A stretch of DNA of 64,000 nt from Sympetrum striolatum (Eukaryota > Arthropoda > Insecta > Odonata > Libellulidae): the NCBI GenBank assembly GCA_947579665.1, contig CANPUZ010000059.1, positions 434,001 through 498,000 on the forward strand, written 5' to 3'. Shown here piece after piece: positions 1 to 10,666 of this stretch (positions are counted from its first letter, which is position 1; every line of letters starts with the position of its first letter). Below the pieces are notes generated by a model. It made no database searches. It was not told the DNA's origin and saw nothing but the letters and a program-made list of their open reading frames with translations. Made by a program: the position numbers and the translations under genes.

Positions 1-1028
1 CCGCACCTTACTTTACTCGTTTCCAATGGATTTACGAAACCATCAGCTGTTGTGACGTAGTTTTTCATTGGAATGAACCTGCACAATTTGTCCCTCGTCC
101 TTTTTCCTACCAGGATAATAATTACAATATTCCTATCTTTCATGAATAATAATATTTATTGGACTACTATGGTTAAATATCTGTGAATGATTTTCTACCT
201 ACTCTGTATTTAGAAAGACTTTAAATTTGATTTTAGACGAAATGATTAAAACAATGTAAACCTGTTTATTTATCACGGTTAATCATGTAACTAAGAAATG
301 AACAAGAGACTTTTATAGGTAACTGTAGGTTGTCATCAATAGGATACATCTTGGTGACAAGAATAAATACAAACATTTGTCATAAGATGGTTAAACAACC
401 TCATAAGCTAAACCATAAATGGCACCGGATGACTTAGAATTCTGATAAAATTTTCAATAGTGATACTAAAGTTCAATAAGAAAATATCACGATATAAGAA
501 CAATTACCGAGGGTTGTAATACATGAACACACATCAAAGGCAGAAATATGACAGATATAGGAGTAGGAAAGAGGAAGAAAACCACAGCAATTACAATAAT
601 TTTTACATTTTATTTATAAAAGTATTCATCAAATAAGGGAACATGGATAAGGCCTTTCAACATGTAACATTATAAATTTCATTTATAAATCAGGAAATTA
701 TGGCAAACTTTAATAACAACACAAGTTGGTAGGAGCATCTGGACCAGTACAAGTGAGGATATATTAACCTCTTCCTTACAGAAAGTATCCTTTCCAGGAA
801 TGGATTATAACTAAAGTTGTTCCAAACCACAAACCTGAAAAGTTGGAAGCAGTCATAATAAGATATAAATAAAACAGTTATAATGAAGGTACATTTAAAA
901 TATATTGCACAAAAAGAGCATCTACAGCTCAAATCTGGATAAATTTTGATTTTATACTCTATGTTCCAACAATGGTACAGATACTTTGAAACTGCCCCCT
1001 CATGCGAATCAATTAGGATATTTCTTAC
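1..1028. other. AT-rich non-coding stretch
   Basis: No repeat family, RNA gene or convincing coding exon is visible. A 122-codon minus-strand open frame (690-1,058) has low-complexity, membrane-like composition. Only its first ten codons lie before a strong splice donor, so it is not a gene by itself. Confidence 0.5.
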
Positions 1029-1089
1029 CTCTGGAGTATTTTCACAAAACTTGCTCACATTACTACTAAACTAAGGGTATCCAATAGAT
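1029..1089 (-). other. exon-like segment, minus strand
   Basis: Read on the minus strand, a polypyrimidine tract ending CATTTCAG lies just before position 1,089, and CCAGAG followed by GTAAGAA lies at 1,029. This is a well-formed 61-bp internal exon signature. All three frames across the full segment are closed by a stop, but one is open from the ATG at 1,058 and begins MSKFCENTPE. It could be a downstream or untranslated exon of the minus-strand THAP gene that starts at 5,124, with the 281-bp array in the intervening intron. That link is inference from strand and order only. Confidence 0.25.
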
Positions 1090-1244
1090 CTGAAATGAAA
1101 TGGGTTTATACTTTCTTCTTTGTCATACGTAGAATGTGATTAATTAGAGTGCAAAGCACTAAGTCTCAGCTTAACATCTTATAATATGTTGCCACCTCTC
1201 TACCTTAGGAAGGCGAATAATCACCATGTCATCATGATCACTGT

Positions 1245-4200
1245 GAGAAACACAGATATAAATAAAAATGGTTATAACAGATCACTTACTTACAATTTTC
1301 CCTTGAAGCCTACAAACAGAAATGACTGTTTGTTTAGTTCCAAGAAAACTGTTTTTAAACCAATATTTCATGATTACACATCTTCCTTCTCTGGGTCACA
1401 TTCATCTACAAAAGTGACAAAGGCATTAAGTTAAATTTGAGAAATCTAATCTACTGAAGATATGAATAACACTTGTTATAACACATCAAAAACTTACTTA
1501 ACATTAGCCAACTAATTGGCAATTAATAGGTGTTCTTCTTCCGAGAATCAATACAGTGTCTCCAAATCAAAGTACAATTTTTCATTGAAGCCTACAAACA
1601 GAAATTACTGTTTGCTTAGTTCCAAGAAAACTGTTTTTAACCAATATTTAATGATTACACATCTTCCTTCTATGGCTCACATTCTTCTTCAAAAGTGACA
1701 AAGGCATTAAGTTAAATTTGAGAAATCTAATCTACTGAAGATATGAATAACACTTGTTATAACACTTCACAAACTTACTTAACATTAGCCAACTCATTGG
1801 CAATTAATAGGTGTTCTTCTTCCGAGAATCAATAGAGTGTCTTCAATTCAAAGTACAATTTTTCATAGAAGCCTACAAACAGAAATGACTGTTTGTTAAG
1901 TTCCAAGAAAACTGTTTTTAACCAATATTTCATGATTACACATCTTCCTTCTCTGGCTCACATTCATCTACAAAAGTGACAAAGGCATTAAGTTAAATTT
2001 GAGAAATCTAATCTACTGAAGATATGAATAACACTTGTTATAACACATCAAAAACTTACTTAACATTAGCGAACTCATTGGCAATTAATAGGTGTTCTTC
2101 TTCCGAGAATCAATACAGTGTCTCCAAATCGAAGTACAATTTTTCATTGAAGCCTACAAACAGAAATGACTGTTTGTTAAGTTCCAAGAAAACTGTTTTT
2201 AACCAATATTTCATGATTACACATCTTCCTTCTCTGGCTCACATTCATCTACTAAAGTGACAAAGGCATTAAGTTAATTTGAAAAATCTAATCTACTGAA
2301 GATATGAATAACACTTGTTATAACACATTAAAAACTTACTTAACATTAGCCAACTCATTGGCAATGAGTAGGTGTTCTTCTTCCGAGAATCAATACAGTG
2401 TCTCCAAATCAAAGTACAATTTTTCATTGAAGCCTACAAACAGAAATGACTGTTTGTTAAGTTCCAAGAAAACTGTTTTTAACCAATATTTCATGATTAC
2501 ACATCTTCCTTCTCTGGCTCACATTCATCTACAAAAGTGACAAAGGCATTAAGTTAAATTTGAGAAATCTAATCTACTGAAGATATGAATAACACTTGTT
2601 ATAACACATCAAAAACTTACTTAACATTAGCCAACTCATTGGCAATTAATAGGTGTTCTTCTTCCGAGAATCAATACAGTGTCTCCAAATCGAAGTACAA
2701 TTTTTCATTGAAGCCTACAAACAGAAATGACTGTTTGTTAAGTTCCAAGAAAACTGTTTTTAACCAATATTTCATGATTACACATCTTCCTTCTCTGGCT
2801 CACATTCATCTACAAAAGTGACAAAGGCATTAAGTTAAATTTGAGAAATCTAATCTACTGAAGATATGAATAACACTTGTTATAACACATCAAAAACTTA
2901 CTTAACATTAGCCAACTCATTGGCAATTAATAGGTGTTCTTCTTCCGAGAATCAATACAGTGTCTCCAAATCGAAGTACAATTTTTCATTGAAGCCTACA
3001 AACAGAAATGACTGTTTGTTAAGTTCCAAGAAAACTGTTTTTAACCAATATTTCATGATTACACATCTTCCTTCTCTGGCTCACATTCATCTACAAAAGT
3101 GACAAAGGCATTAAGTTAAATTTGAGAAATCTAATCTACTGAAGATATGAATAACACTTGTTATAACACATCAAAAACTTACTTAACATTAGCCAACTCA
3201 TTGGCAATGAGTAGGTGTTCTTCTTCCGAGAATCAATACAGTGTCTCCAAATCAAAGTACAATTTTTCATTGAAGCCTACAAACAGAAATGACTGTTTGT
3301 TAAGTTCCAAGAAAACTGTTTTTAACCAATATTTCATGATTACACATCTTCCTTCTCTGGCTCACATTCATCTACAAAAGTGACAAAGGCATTAAGTTAA
3401 ATTTGAGAAATCTAATCTACTGAAGATATGAATAACACTTGTTATAACACATCAAAAACTTACTTAACATTAGCCAACTCATTGGCAATGAGTAGGTGTT
3501 CTTCTTCCGAGAATCAATACAGTGTCTCCAAATCAAAGTACAATTTTTCATTGACGCCTACAAACAGAAATGACTGTTTGTTAAGTTCCAAGAAAACTGT
3601 TTTTAACCAATATTTCATGATTACACATCTTCCTTCTCTGGCTCACATTCATCTACAAAAGTGACAAAGGCATTAAGTTAAATTTGAGAAATCTAATCTA
3701 CTGAAGATATGAATAACACTTGTTATAACACATCAAAAACTTACTTAACATTAGCCAACTCATTGGCAATTATTAGGTGTTCTTCTTCCGAGAATCAATA
3801 CAGTGTCTCCAAATCGAAGTACAATTTTTCTTTGAAGCCTACAAACAGAAATGACTGTTTGTTAAGTTCCAAGAAAACTGTTTTTAACCAATATTTCATG
3901 ATTACACATCTTCCTTCTCTGGCTCACATTCATCTACAAAAGTGACAAAGGCATTAAGTTAAATTTGAGAAATCTAATCTACAGAAGATATGAATAACAC
4001 TTGTTATAACACATCAAAAACTTACTTAACATTAGCCAACTCATTGGCAATGAGTAGGTGTTCTTCTTCCGAGAATCAATACAGTGTCTCCAAATCAAAG
4101 TACAATTTTTCATTGAAGCCTACAAACAGAAATGACTGTTTGTTAAGTTCCAAGAAAACTGTTTTTAACCAATATTTCATGATTACACATCTTCCTTCTC

Positions 4201-4733
4201 TGGCTCACATTCATCTACAAAAGTGACAAAGGCATTAAGTTAAATTTGAGAAATCTAATCTACTGAAGATATGAATAACACTTGTTATAACACATCAAAA
4301 ACTTACTTAACATTAGCCAACTCATTGGCAATGAGTAGGTGTTCTTCTTCCGAGAATCAATACAGTGTCTCCAAATCAAAGTACAATTTTTCATTGAAGC
4401 CTACAAACAGAAATTACTGTTTGCTTAGTTCCAAGAAAACTGTTTTTAACCAATATTTAATGATTACACATCTTACTTCTCTGGCTCACATTCATCTACA
4501 AAAGTGACAAAGGCATTAAGTTAAATTTGAGAAATCTAATCTACTGAAGATATGAATAACACTTGTTATAACCCATCAAAAACTTACTTAACATTAGCCA
4601 ACTCATTGGCAATGAGTAGGTGTTCTTCTTCCGAGAATCAATACAGTGTCTCCAAATCAAAGTACAATTTTTCATTGAAGCCTACAAACAGAAATTACTG
4701 TTTGTTTAGTTCCAAGAAAACTGTTTTTAAAAC
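1245..4733. repeat. 281-bp tandem repeat array, about 12.5 copies
   Basis: Copies begin ATGAATAACACTTGTTATAA at 1,462, 1,743, 2,024, 2,304, 2,585, 2,866, 3,147, 3,428, 3,709, 3,990, 4,271 and 4,552. The period is therefore 281 bp, once 280. A diverged, internally deleted copy lies on the left (about 1,245-1,461). The last copy is cut at about 4,733. Inner copies differ by only a few bases, such as AATTAATAGG versus AATGAGTAGG, so they are recent or homogenised by unequal exchange. The edge copies are the most diverged, as expected for such exchange. Each copy has a 78-codon plus-strand frame, but it merely reflects one period and shows no protein features. On the minus strand each copy holds an exon-like block: acceptor TTTCTGTTTGTAG, about 94 bases, donor GTAAGTTT. 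Confidence 0.95.
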
Positions 4734-4971
4734 AATGTCATTGATCCATTTGTTCGAACAATCTGTTCATTTCTGGTCCTCCTGTTGTGAGGACTCTCCC
4801 TTGAAAATGCTGGTGAAAATGATGTAATATGCTCCGAAGTGAAGCTCATGAATCTGAAATTAAGAACTACGTATAGTATTTAAGACACTTATTCTTAACC
4901 ATCAAATATCCTAAGCATTTTATCACACTGATAGTTATGGATAATATCAATTTATAGTGACGGATACATAC
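4734..4971. other. spacer between array and THAP exon
   Basis: This stretch separates the last 281-bp copy from the THAP exon and would be intronic if the THAP gene continues leftward on the minus strand. Minus-strand sequence has an acceptor-like TTCACCAG followed by a short open stretch, which is too weak to call an exon. Confidence 0.3.
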
Positions 4972-5124
4972 CTCACTATACCTTGTTGGAGTGAAGTTCT
5001 CTCTCTTATTTGCTGGAATCCATTTGCTGGCCAGGTCAGCATCTTCAGGAAAACCAAAAACTTGAACCTTTTGTCCACCCCTGTAATTCCCTTGGCAGCG
5101 AGGAACAACACACTTTAAAGTCAT
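4972..5124 (-). CDS. THAP-type zinc finger protein, first exon
   Basis: THAP domains are C2CH zinc-coordinating DNA-binding modules found in animal transcription factors and in P-element-type transposases. The frame starts at the ATG at 5,124. It shows Cys5-x4-Cys10, the conserved FP pair near residue 25 and Trp35. In uninterrupted reading it then has Cys53-x2-His56, completing C2CH. A strong donor, GAG followed by GTATGT, falls at 4,971-4,970, directly before the codons for that last Cys/His pair. Either the donor is used and the next exon supplies the pair, or the frame runs on to its stop at 4,867. The C-terminal part of a THAP domain (AVPTIF-like box) is not visible downstream. The gene begins about 290 bp after the stop of the transposase on the same strand. 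It may be an accessory protein of that transposon or a separate fragment. Family call is firm; gene completeness is not. Confidence 0.7.
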
Positions 5125-5413
5125 TTCTAATACGCACTTATTCCTCTAACATGCTGTCACTGAACACAGTTAATTCAGCTTTAATATGTTACTTCTCAAA
5201 AAGTAACATAACTTATATACATTCACTTTTTATATAAATTTAGATTTTCTCTTATTGAACATTGTCATATCACTAAATAAAAATCTACACTCCTGCAGAA
5301 ATACTTATTTCCTGGGAATTTCAGAGCAAGCATCAAATCAGATTACATTAAAAATATAAATAACACAATGAGCAATTGCAAGGCTATTCAAAGTCATCCA
5401 ATTTGCGGGATCT
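5125..5413. other. intergenic spacer
   Basis: AT-rich sequence between the transposase stop and the THAP start on the same strand. No terminal inverted repeat or further coding signal was seen. Confidence 0.4.
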
Positions 5414-7615
5414 TCACTGCACCTCAAATGTGCATGCCAACAAGCACAAAGAATTGTTTGTTGTACCACTTACAAACACACACTTTTCCCTCACAGCATT
5501 CACACTCACTGTTATTACACTGTTTGTTTCCTCAACCGAAAAAATGTGTGAGCAATGTGCATAACTCTCGGAATGTTTGCAGAGTAACAATGAAATAACA
5601 AGCTGGCAGGAGCCCCTTTTATACAAAATTTTGTCAATCCTGCCAAACTCCCCACTGCTAAGGATTACATAGCTGTCATCTGTCCTACAGGTCCTGTAAT
5701 CTGACGAGCTATACAGAACACCTTTCACTCTCATTCTGTGGTAGCATGTTGATGGCTGAGGGACATGGACACCCTCATAAACATGACCTGCTCCTAATAA
5801 AACCACCTGCCCACAGTCAGTTCTTACAACCTTTTTATTTTGTTTTACAGCTTTCAGGGAGGTACAAAATTTTCTAGCTGTTTGAGAAAGAAATTGATGC
5901 TGCCCTAGCCAACTCAAACAGGAAATCCTTGCTTTATATTTAGCAATTTGCATAACCACACTTTTTGGTTCATGCACAACTCTCTTTATTTGGTAAATGC
6001 CAGACTCATACGGAAATGTTGATGTGGACCACAGAGGGCCTGTCATCTCTACAGACTTTGGTAAATGGAGTAGCAAATGGACATTGAATGTCATTGCACT
6101 ATCTCCGTAAAAAATTTGCATCTCCCACACAAATTTATGGAGAGCTACTGAGGAGTTCTCCATATCTGACTCTGTCACTTTTTTCTTTGAGAGTGAGTGG
6201 ATGCTTCCCACAAGGAGGGAGAAGTGCTTCAGGTAGAGATCTGGCAACACTCCACTCAAGCAGGGGATGCTGTAGTAAAGCAGCCAATTTCTCCACTCAC
6301 TGGCTTTCCACTTCTCTCGCTCCTTCAATGATCTGGGCAGCCTTTGCAGTTCAGAGGGAGGCCGGATATGTAACAAACATTTATCAATAGCCTCCCTAGC
6401 CTTTGATTTACCTATGTGGTAAGCTTTACCTGGGCTACACATCCATATCTCCATGAGCTGTCTGGAGACTCCCAAGAGAGTGCTGTGCATATAATCTGGA
6501 GGTAAACCCCACACCAGATCGAAGTCCTCCAGCCTAGTCAACTGTGTGATGCCTTTCACACCCCTTGATCTCTCCATCCCCCTTGAAACCCTCTCAATGT
6601 CTTCCAGGACAGTCTCATGTGTCCTCTGGGTATATGGAGGCACATTTTGTACATATTTTATGGTATTGCCAACAAGGACACCAGGATGGTGGCAATAGCT
6701 GCAGCCCATATAGCCATTAAATTGATAACTGTTCAGCAACTTCGGTCTGGCTACTGAATCCACACAGAAACACAGGCTATACAATTTTGAGGTCAGTAGG
6801 GAATCACCACATCTCCAGGTGACACCTACAGATGCCAAGGTTTTCGCCTCCTCCACTACTTTCTCAAGCATAACCTGGATCAAGGGCTCCCCTTTCCCAA
6901 CCCAAATGCCCCAAATTATGGGTGACTTGAACCTATTCTTCGGACTAAGTTCGTTCACAGTCAATTGAATAGGCCAAACAGCACGCTTTGAGGACTTAAA
7001 GAAAGATGCACCATCCATGCTTACATTATAAGTCAGTTTCTGCAGGTTCTTAGCGAAATTTCTCTTATATAATTTACCAGAAGAGATGTCACTTACATCA
7101 TTCTGACCGCTGGTCAGGTACTCAGCGTCCCTTTCCAAGCAGCTACGGATCTCAGTGGCAATATTGAAGGTCACAAAATAACTATCCCCTTTAGAGGAAG
7201 CAACTGCATTACACGTCGGGCAAATAACTTCTTGACTGCAGTTAGTTGAGGGGAATGAGGCAAGGTTCTTTTTGCACACTGAACAGAAGAAGTGGTACGT
7301 GGCATCTTTATGAAAGTGTAGAAGAGCCTTCTTTAAGGTATACTTTGGAGATTTTAATACCTCCTGACCAGCAAAGATATCTACCATATAGAAAATGTCT
7401 AGAATGGCTTTCTCTGTTAATTTATGCCTCATTGCCAAACTCAAAATCATTAGAATCACATCAGCCCTTGATATCGACCCCAAAAACATGTTACTGTCGG
7501 CATCTTCAATGAAGCTAGAGGTCTGTGGATAGTCCCTGTCATTGATTGGAGCCCCTGAAGGATCCTCTCCTGTCTGGCTTTCAGCAGGATTCCTTATGTA
7601 ATACTCAGCTCCCAT
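5414..7615 (-). CDS. TNP2-like (CACTA/EnSpm-related) DDE transposase
   Basis: This is a 733-codon uninterrupted frame, the longest in the window. It resembles the TNP2 / Transposase_21 group of DDE transposases that cut and paste DNA transposons. An N-terminal zinc knuckle is formed by Cys111-x2-Cys114 and Cys132-x2-Cys135. The first probable catalytic Asp is 201 in NVSMDGASFFKSSK, followed by the family-typical WPIQLTVNELS. A second acidic patch is CVDSVARPKLLNSYQFNG (Asp286), followed by the CSYCHHPG knuckle (residues 305-312). The most family-diagnostic block is LPPDYMHSTLLGVSRQLMEIW (residues 371-391). The probable catalytic Glu lies in the later IYQIKRVVHE region. No stop or frameshift is present, so the copy is recent or has been kept for a host role. 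An acceptor-like AG two bases before the ATG, with an open phase, suggests an upstream exon. Exact transposon ends were not found. Confidence 0.8.
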   Translation of the reverse strand: MGAEYYIRNPAESQTGEDPSGAPINDRDYPQTSSFIEDADSNMFLGSISRADVILMILSLAMRHKLTEKAILDIFYMVDIFAGQEVLKSPKYTLKKALLHFHKDATYHFFCSVCKKNLASFPSTNCSQEVICPTCNAVASSKGDSYFVTFNIATEIRSCLERDAEYLTSGQNDVSDISSGKLYKRNFAKNLQKLTYNVSMDGASFFKSSKRAVWPIQLTVNELSPKNRFKSPIIWGIWVGKGEPLIQVMLEKVVEEAKTLASVGVTWRCGDSLLTSKLYSLCFCVDSVARPKLLNSYQFNGYMGCSYCHHPGVLVGNTIKYVQNVPPYTQRTHETVLEDIERVSRGMERSRGVKGITQLTRLEDFDLVWGLPPDYMHSTLLGVSRQLMEIWMCSPGKAYHIGKSKAREAIDKCLLHIRPPSELQRLPRSLKEREKWKASEWRNWLLYYSIPCLSGVLPDLYLKHFSLLVGSIHSLSKKKVTESDMENSSVALHKFVWEMQIFYGDSAMTFNVHLLLHLPKSVEMTGPLWSTSTFPYESGIYQIKRVVHEPKSVVMQIAKYKARISCLSWLGQHQFLSQTARKFCTSLKAVKQNKKVVRTDCGQVVLLGAGHVYEGVHVPQPSTCYHRMRVKGVLYSSSDYRTCRTDDSYVILSSGEFGRIDKILYKRGSCQLVISLLLCKHSESYAHCSHIFSVEETNSVITVSVNAVREKCVFVSGTTNNSLCLLACTFEVQ

Positions 7616-7638
7616 TTCTCCAGCAACAGGAAGATCAA

Positions 7639-8083
7639 CTAGGAGATGAGATATGACAAGAAATATAATAATGTACTGAGAGCAGAGAAAATATTCCTCA
7701 AAGAAAAGAATTGAATGAGAAAGGGAATAACATAAGTCTATGTAACATTATTCTATGTACAGTATGAAGAAAATAAAGATTTCACTGAGCTGTGATAATG
7801 AAGAAACTCTACAGCACTTAGAGGAATAAAGTTAAGCCTTGTTTGATAAGTAGGATTTCCTAACTCTATGTACACCAGAGGGAGACAGAAAGGTACCATC
7901 TCTTTATGCCTAGCATGCTTTAAAGGCTTTTGTGATGTTATAAATACTCGCATAAAAACATTGCTTTCCATGCTGCAGAAGTAGTATTGGAATAGAATTT
8001 GGAAACCTTAACCATAAGGACCTTTACGGCCAACCTGCTATCAATCTTTTCTGGAAGTAATTTCTTAGACTTATATAATAAAA
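7639..8083. other. non-coding spacer upstream of transposase
   Basis: AT-rich, with only a 72-codon minus-strand frame of no recognisable type. In the inferred two-exon transposase model this is the start of a 6.5-kb intron. Confidence 0.35.
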
Positions 8084-9080
8084 GACTTTCTCACCGATAG
8101 AGAGCAACGAGTAGTACTCGATGGAATTAGTTCCAACTTGGTTAAGGTGACTTCGGGCGTCCCTCAGGGCAGTGTAATTGGACCGTTGTTATTTTTAGTA
8201 TACATCAACGACCTCAGCAATCACATTGAAAGCAATGTTAGGATATTCGCAGACGATACAGTCATTTACAGGGAAATAGTTAGTTCAGAGGATAGATTAG
8301 CCCTTTCGAACGACTTAGATAGAATTATGAATTGGTGCGATGATTGGCAATTAGAGCTTAATGTAGAAAAGTGTTCGGTAGTTAACTTCTTCGAAAGTAA
8401 ATCTATAATAAATGATTATTCTTATAGTCTCCGAGGGATAAACCTATTGTCAGTAGAATCGGTAAAGTATCTTGGAGTAACTCTCACGAATAATCTATCA
8501 TGGAGTGCCCACATCCGAAATATATGTGGAAAAGCACTTAAGAAACTCGGCTTCGTTAAAAGAATAGTCGGTAGGAGCGAAGAAAAGGTTCGCGAGCGAT
8601 GCTACTTAGCGTTAGTTAGGCCTCACCTTGAGTATGCATGTAGTGTATGGGACCCCGCCGAGAAATGTCATATTCGGGATTTAGAAAAAGTACAACGGAA
8701 AGCGATACGATTTGTAAAGAATTGCTACGATAAAACAGCGAGTGTCACTCAGATGTTACAGGACGCGGGATGGGAATCATTAGAAGATAGAAGAAAAATT
8801 CAAAGGATAAATTTATTAAATAAGTTCAGAGAAACTACGTTTTCAGATGATGTAACCGATATAATGCGACCCCCCTGTTATATGGGCCGTACTGATACTG
8901 CCCGAAAGATTAGGGAAATAGATGCTAAAACGAATCGTTTCAAAAATTCATTTTTTCCGCGAAGTATACGCGAAAGCAACCGTTTAGGAAAATAGAGTCA
9001 AGGTGCTTGCACCCCCTGCCACACGCCGAAAGGCGGCTTGCAGGGTTCTTACATAGACATAGACATAGACTTAGACATTA
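8084..9080 (+). mobile_element. LINE retrotransposon, 5'-truncated (CR1/L2-like)
   Basis: The element enters its reverse transcriptase in mid-domain at about 8,084, just after an in-frame stop at 8,066, and runs open to the stop at 8,995. The frame reads DFLTDREQRVVLDGISSN, then the SGVPQGSVIGPLL motif, the catalytic FADDT motif, and the YLGVTLTNNLSW thumb motif. A C-terminal region follows that is typical of CR1/L2-type non-LTR elements of arthropods. There is no endonuclease because of 5' truncation, the usual result of incomplete target-primed reverse transcription. The 3' UTR (8,996-9,050) can fold into a GC-rich hairpin around GCCGAAAGGC. It ends in four imperfect ACATAG hexamers (9,051-9,078), a microsatellite-type tail instead of poly(A). 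The RT part has no internal stop, so the insertion is young. Clade assignment rests on motif style only. Confidence 0.8.
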
Positions 9081-9983
9081 TAAGGATTCCATTGATACAT
9101 TTTGTAAGCCTGTGGTTTATCAGTCCTTAATAGATGAAGTGATGACTAATATCGCAAAAAATGATTGCATCCAATTTCAATTCCCGCTTCTCCAATCATA
9201 TGGGAATTACCTCAGAAATAAGAAACCATAAGGGTGAATTACACAGTTCCTGTTGGATTTACAGGAGATTCTTACGTAAGCATTTGCCAGAACTGCTCTA
9301 AAAAAAATCGAAAATGAGACAAGTTATGGTTTATACTCTGATGGCAACACCAATAATGAAATGGAGGCTTTTCATAAAAAGCTGACCTATCACTTTAAGA
9401 GTGTTCTTCCTCTAAGGAAATGTAAAATCTATGATTCTCATTTACATAAGAATTATGGGGTAGCTTCTGAAATGATAGACATGAGTAGGTATAAAAGAGA
9501 CGATAAGACTGTATATCAAATCAAAAGCCTCAAAGGACGAATAACAAACTTGAACACAAGAAACACTTACACTTGCTGTTAAGGAAATTGTCAAAAAACT
9601 CAAAATGTTTTTTGATAACTGAAATAGATGCCTTGTTACGTCATCACAAGTGCTGGTAATCTTAATCAATCTTTTGCAACAAATAGCATCTGGGTCATTC
9701 CATGTCAAACGCACTGCATTTGGAAAGAAATTTTTCTTAACCATTTCAGATTTTCATAAAATTTTGTAAACTTATACAGCTTGTTAATACTAAGGTTAGT
9801 TCATTGTTAGTGATTATAATAGGTTCATTAAAAATTATTTATCATATGCTTGCTTATTAATATTTGTTATTAAGTATACAGCTATATCCAGGAACATAGC
9901 AGTAGGTACAAAACAATTTTTAAAAGTTGATTTAAAATTAAAACTATATATTGGGGTGTGTTAACAGTGAATGTTTTGCCAAT
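9081..9983. other. unassigned sequence with possible decayed coding
   Basis: Short plus-strand frames (to about 9,231 and 9,361-9,582) read like fragments of an old coding region interrupted by stops, but I do not recognise a family. The rest (9,600-9,980) is AT-rich and featureless. Confidence 0.3.
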
Positions 9984-10395
9984 ATGGAACCTAGTACTGT
10001 CAGAGTGCAGTGTTATAACCCACTGAAGAAAGCAAATCATTTTATTAGAGACAGAAAAAAACTGATAAATGTCCCAGCATGGATGACTGGATTATTTCCA
10101 CGAATGCCTATTGGCTTCATGATTTGTCATATCTGCAGATAAGATGTAACAAAGCTTAAAAATAACAGTGCTAGAAATGCTGATGCTGAGGATTATTCTG
10201 GATTCGAGGAACTCATCCAGGAGGAAGACCCTGCCTTCACTTCAACTTCAATGTTGTACAGTCACTTAACACATCTTTCGAAGAGCTAGGCTAGAGTTCC
10301 ACATCGACTCAAAGAAATTACAACTAAGCACTATACAGCAATGAAAGTTAAAAAATCTCTTCGGCAGTGAAATGTAACCTTTTTGTTGCCGAGAC
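9984..10395 (+). pseudogene. decayed coding exon, part left of the P-like insertion
   Basis: From the ATG at 9,984 the frame reads like the N-terminal part of insect/cnidarian repeat-family proteins. It has a Cys near the start (QCYNPLKK), a PAWMTGLFPRMPIG segment, and CHICR, then a TAA where a lysine codon is expected (10,140). It continues in the same frame with an acidic segment (DAEDYSGFEELIQEEDPAF). Further stops follow before 10,380. The last eight bases, GCCGAGAC (10,388-10,395), are the target duplicated by the transposon on the right. The exon resumes after it at 13,476 and ends in a splice-donor-like sequence. Probably a dead copy of a multigene or transposon-encoded family; I cannot name it. 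Confidence 0.5.
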
Positions 10396-10422
10396 CACAG
10401 ATATATATTACTAGATAGGCAG
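10396..10422 (+). repeat. left terminal inverted repeat of P-like element
   Basis: 27 bases, exact inverse of 13,441-13,467, ending with AGATAGGCAG on the inner side. It directly abuts the target duplication. Confidence 0.9.
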
Positions 10423-10577
10423 CGCCTATGCTTTTCCGTAGGTAGCGGTGAAGCCAGCAAAAGAGAAATTTTGTGCGTAGCCGCCATATTACCGTCACCC
10501 TCCTGAACCCATCTTGGCTTTGATAGCATAGGATTTCGTGCCGACTTTTTCTGTTGTTTCCTCTGCAAATAGGAAGA

Positions 10578-10666
10578 GTGGTGAACCATTGTGTTGTGTG
10601 GGGATGCACCTTCAAGTATACTTCGAGGAAGAAAACTCCTGGTGCTGAAAATGTGTCCTTACACAG
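10578..10666 (+). pseudogene. THAP-type exon inside the P-like element
   Basis: The frame reads NHCVVWGCTFKYTSRK and so on to VSLHR, then CACAG followed by GTAAAT, a splice donor. Cys-x4-Cys followed by a basic stretch and SLHR at an exon end is the usual beginning of P-type transposase THAP domains, with the next exon expected to start with FP. The position where the initiator Met is expected is GTG (578-580) instead of ATG, so translation may be lost. I found no matching second exon downstream. Confidence 0.55.

Noticed and set aside
690..1058. 122-codon minus-strand frame
   Set aside because: A strong splice donor occurs after ten codons, and the rest is AT-rich, membrane-like random sequence.
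2024..4827. Series of 78-codon plus-strand frames in the 281-bp array
   Set aside because: One frame per repeat period, no domain, no splice or promoter signals. They are a by-product of the repeat; the minus strand has the better exon signals.
6088..7512. Plus-strand frames inside the transposase region
   Set aside because: Antisense shadows of the 733-codon frame.
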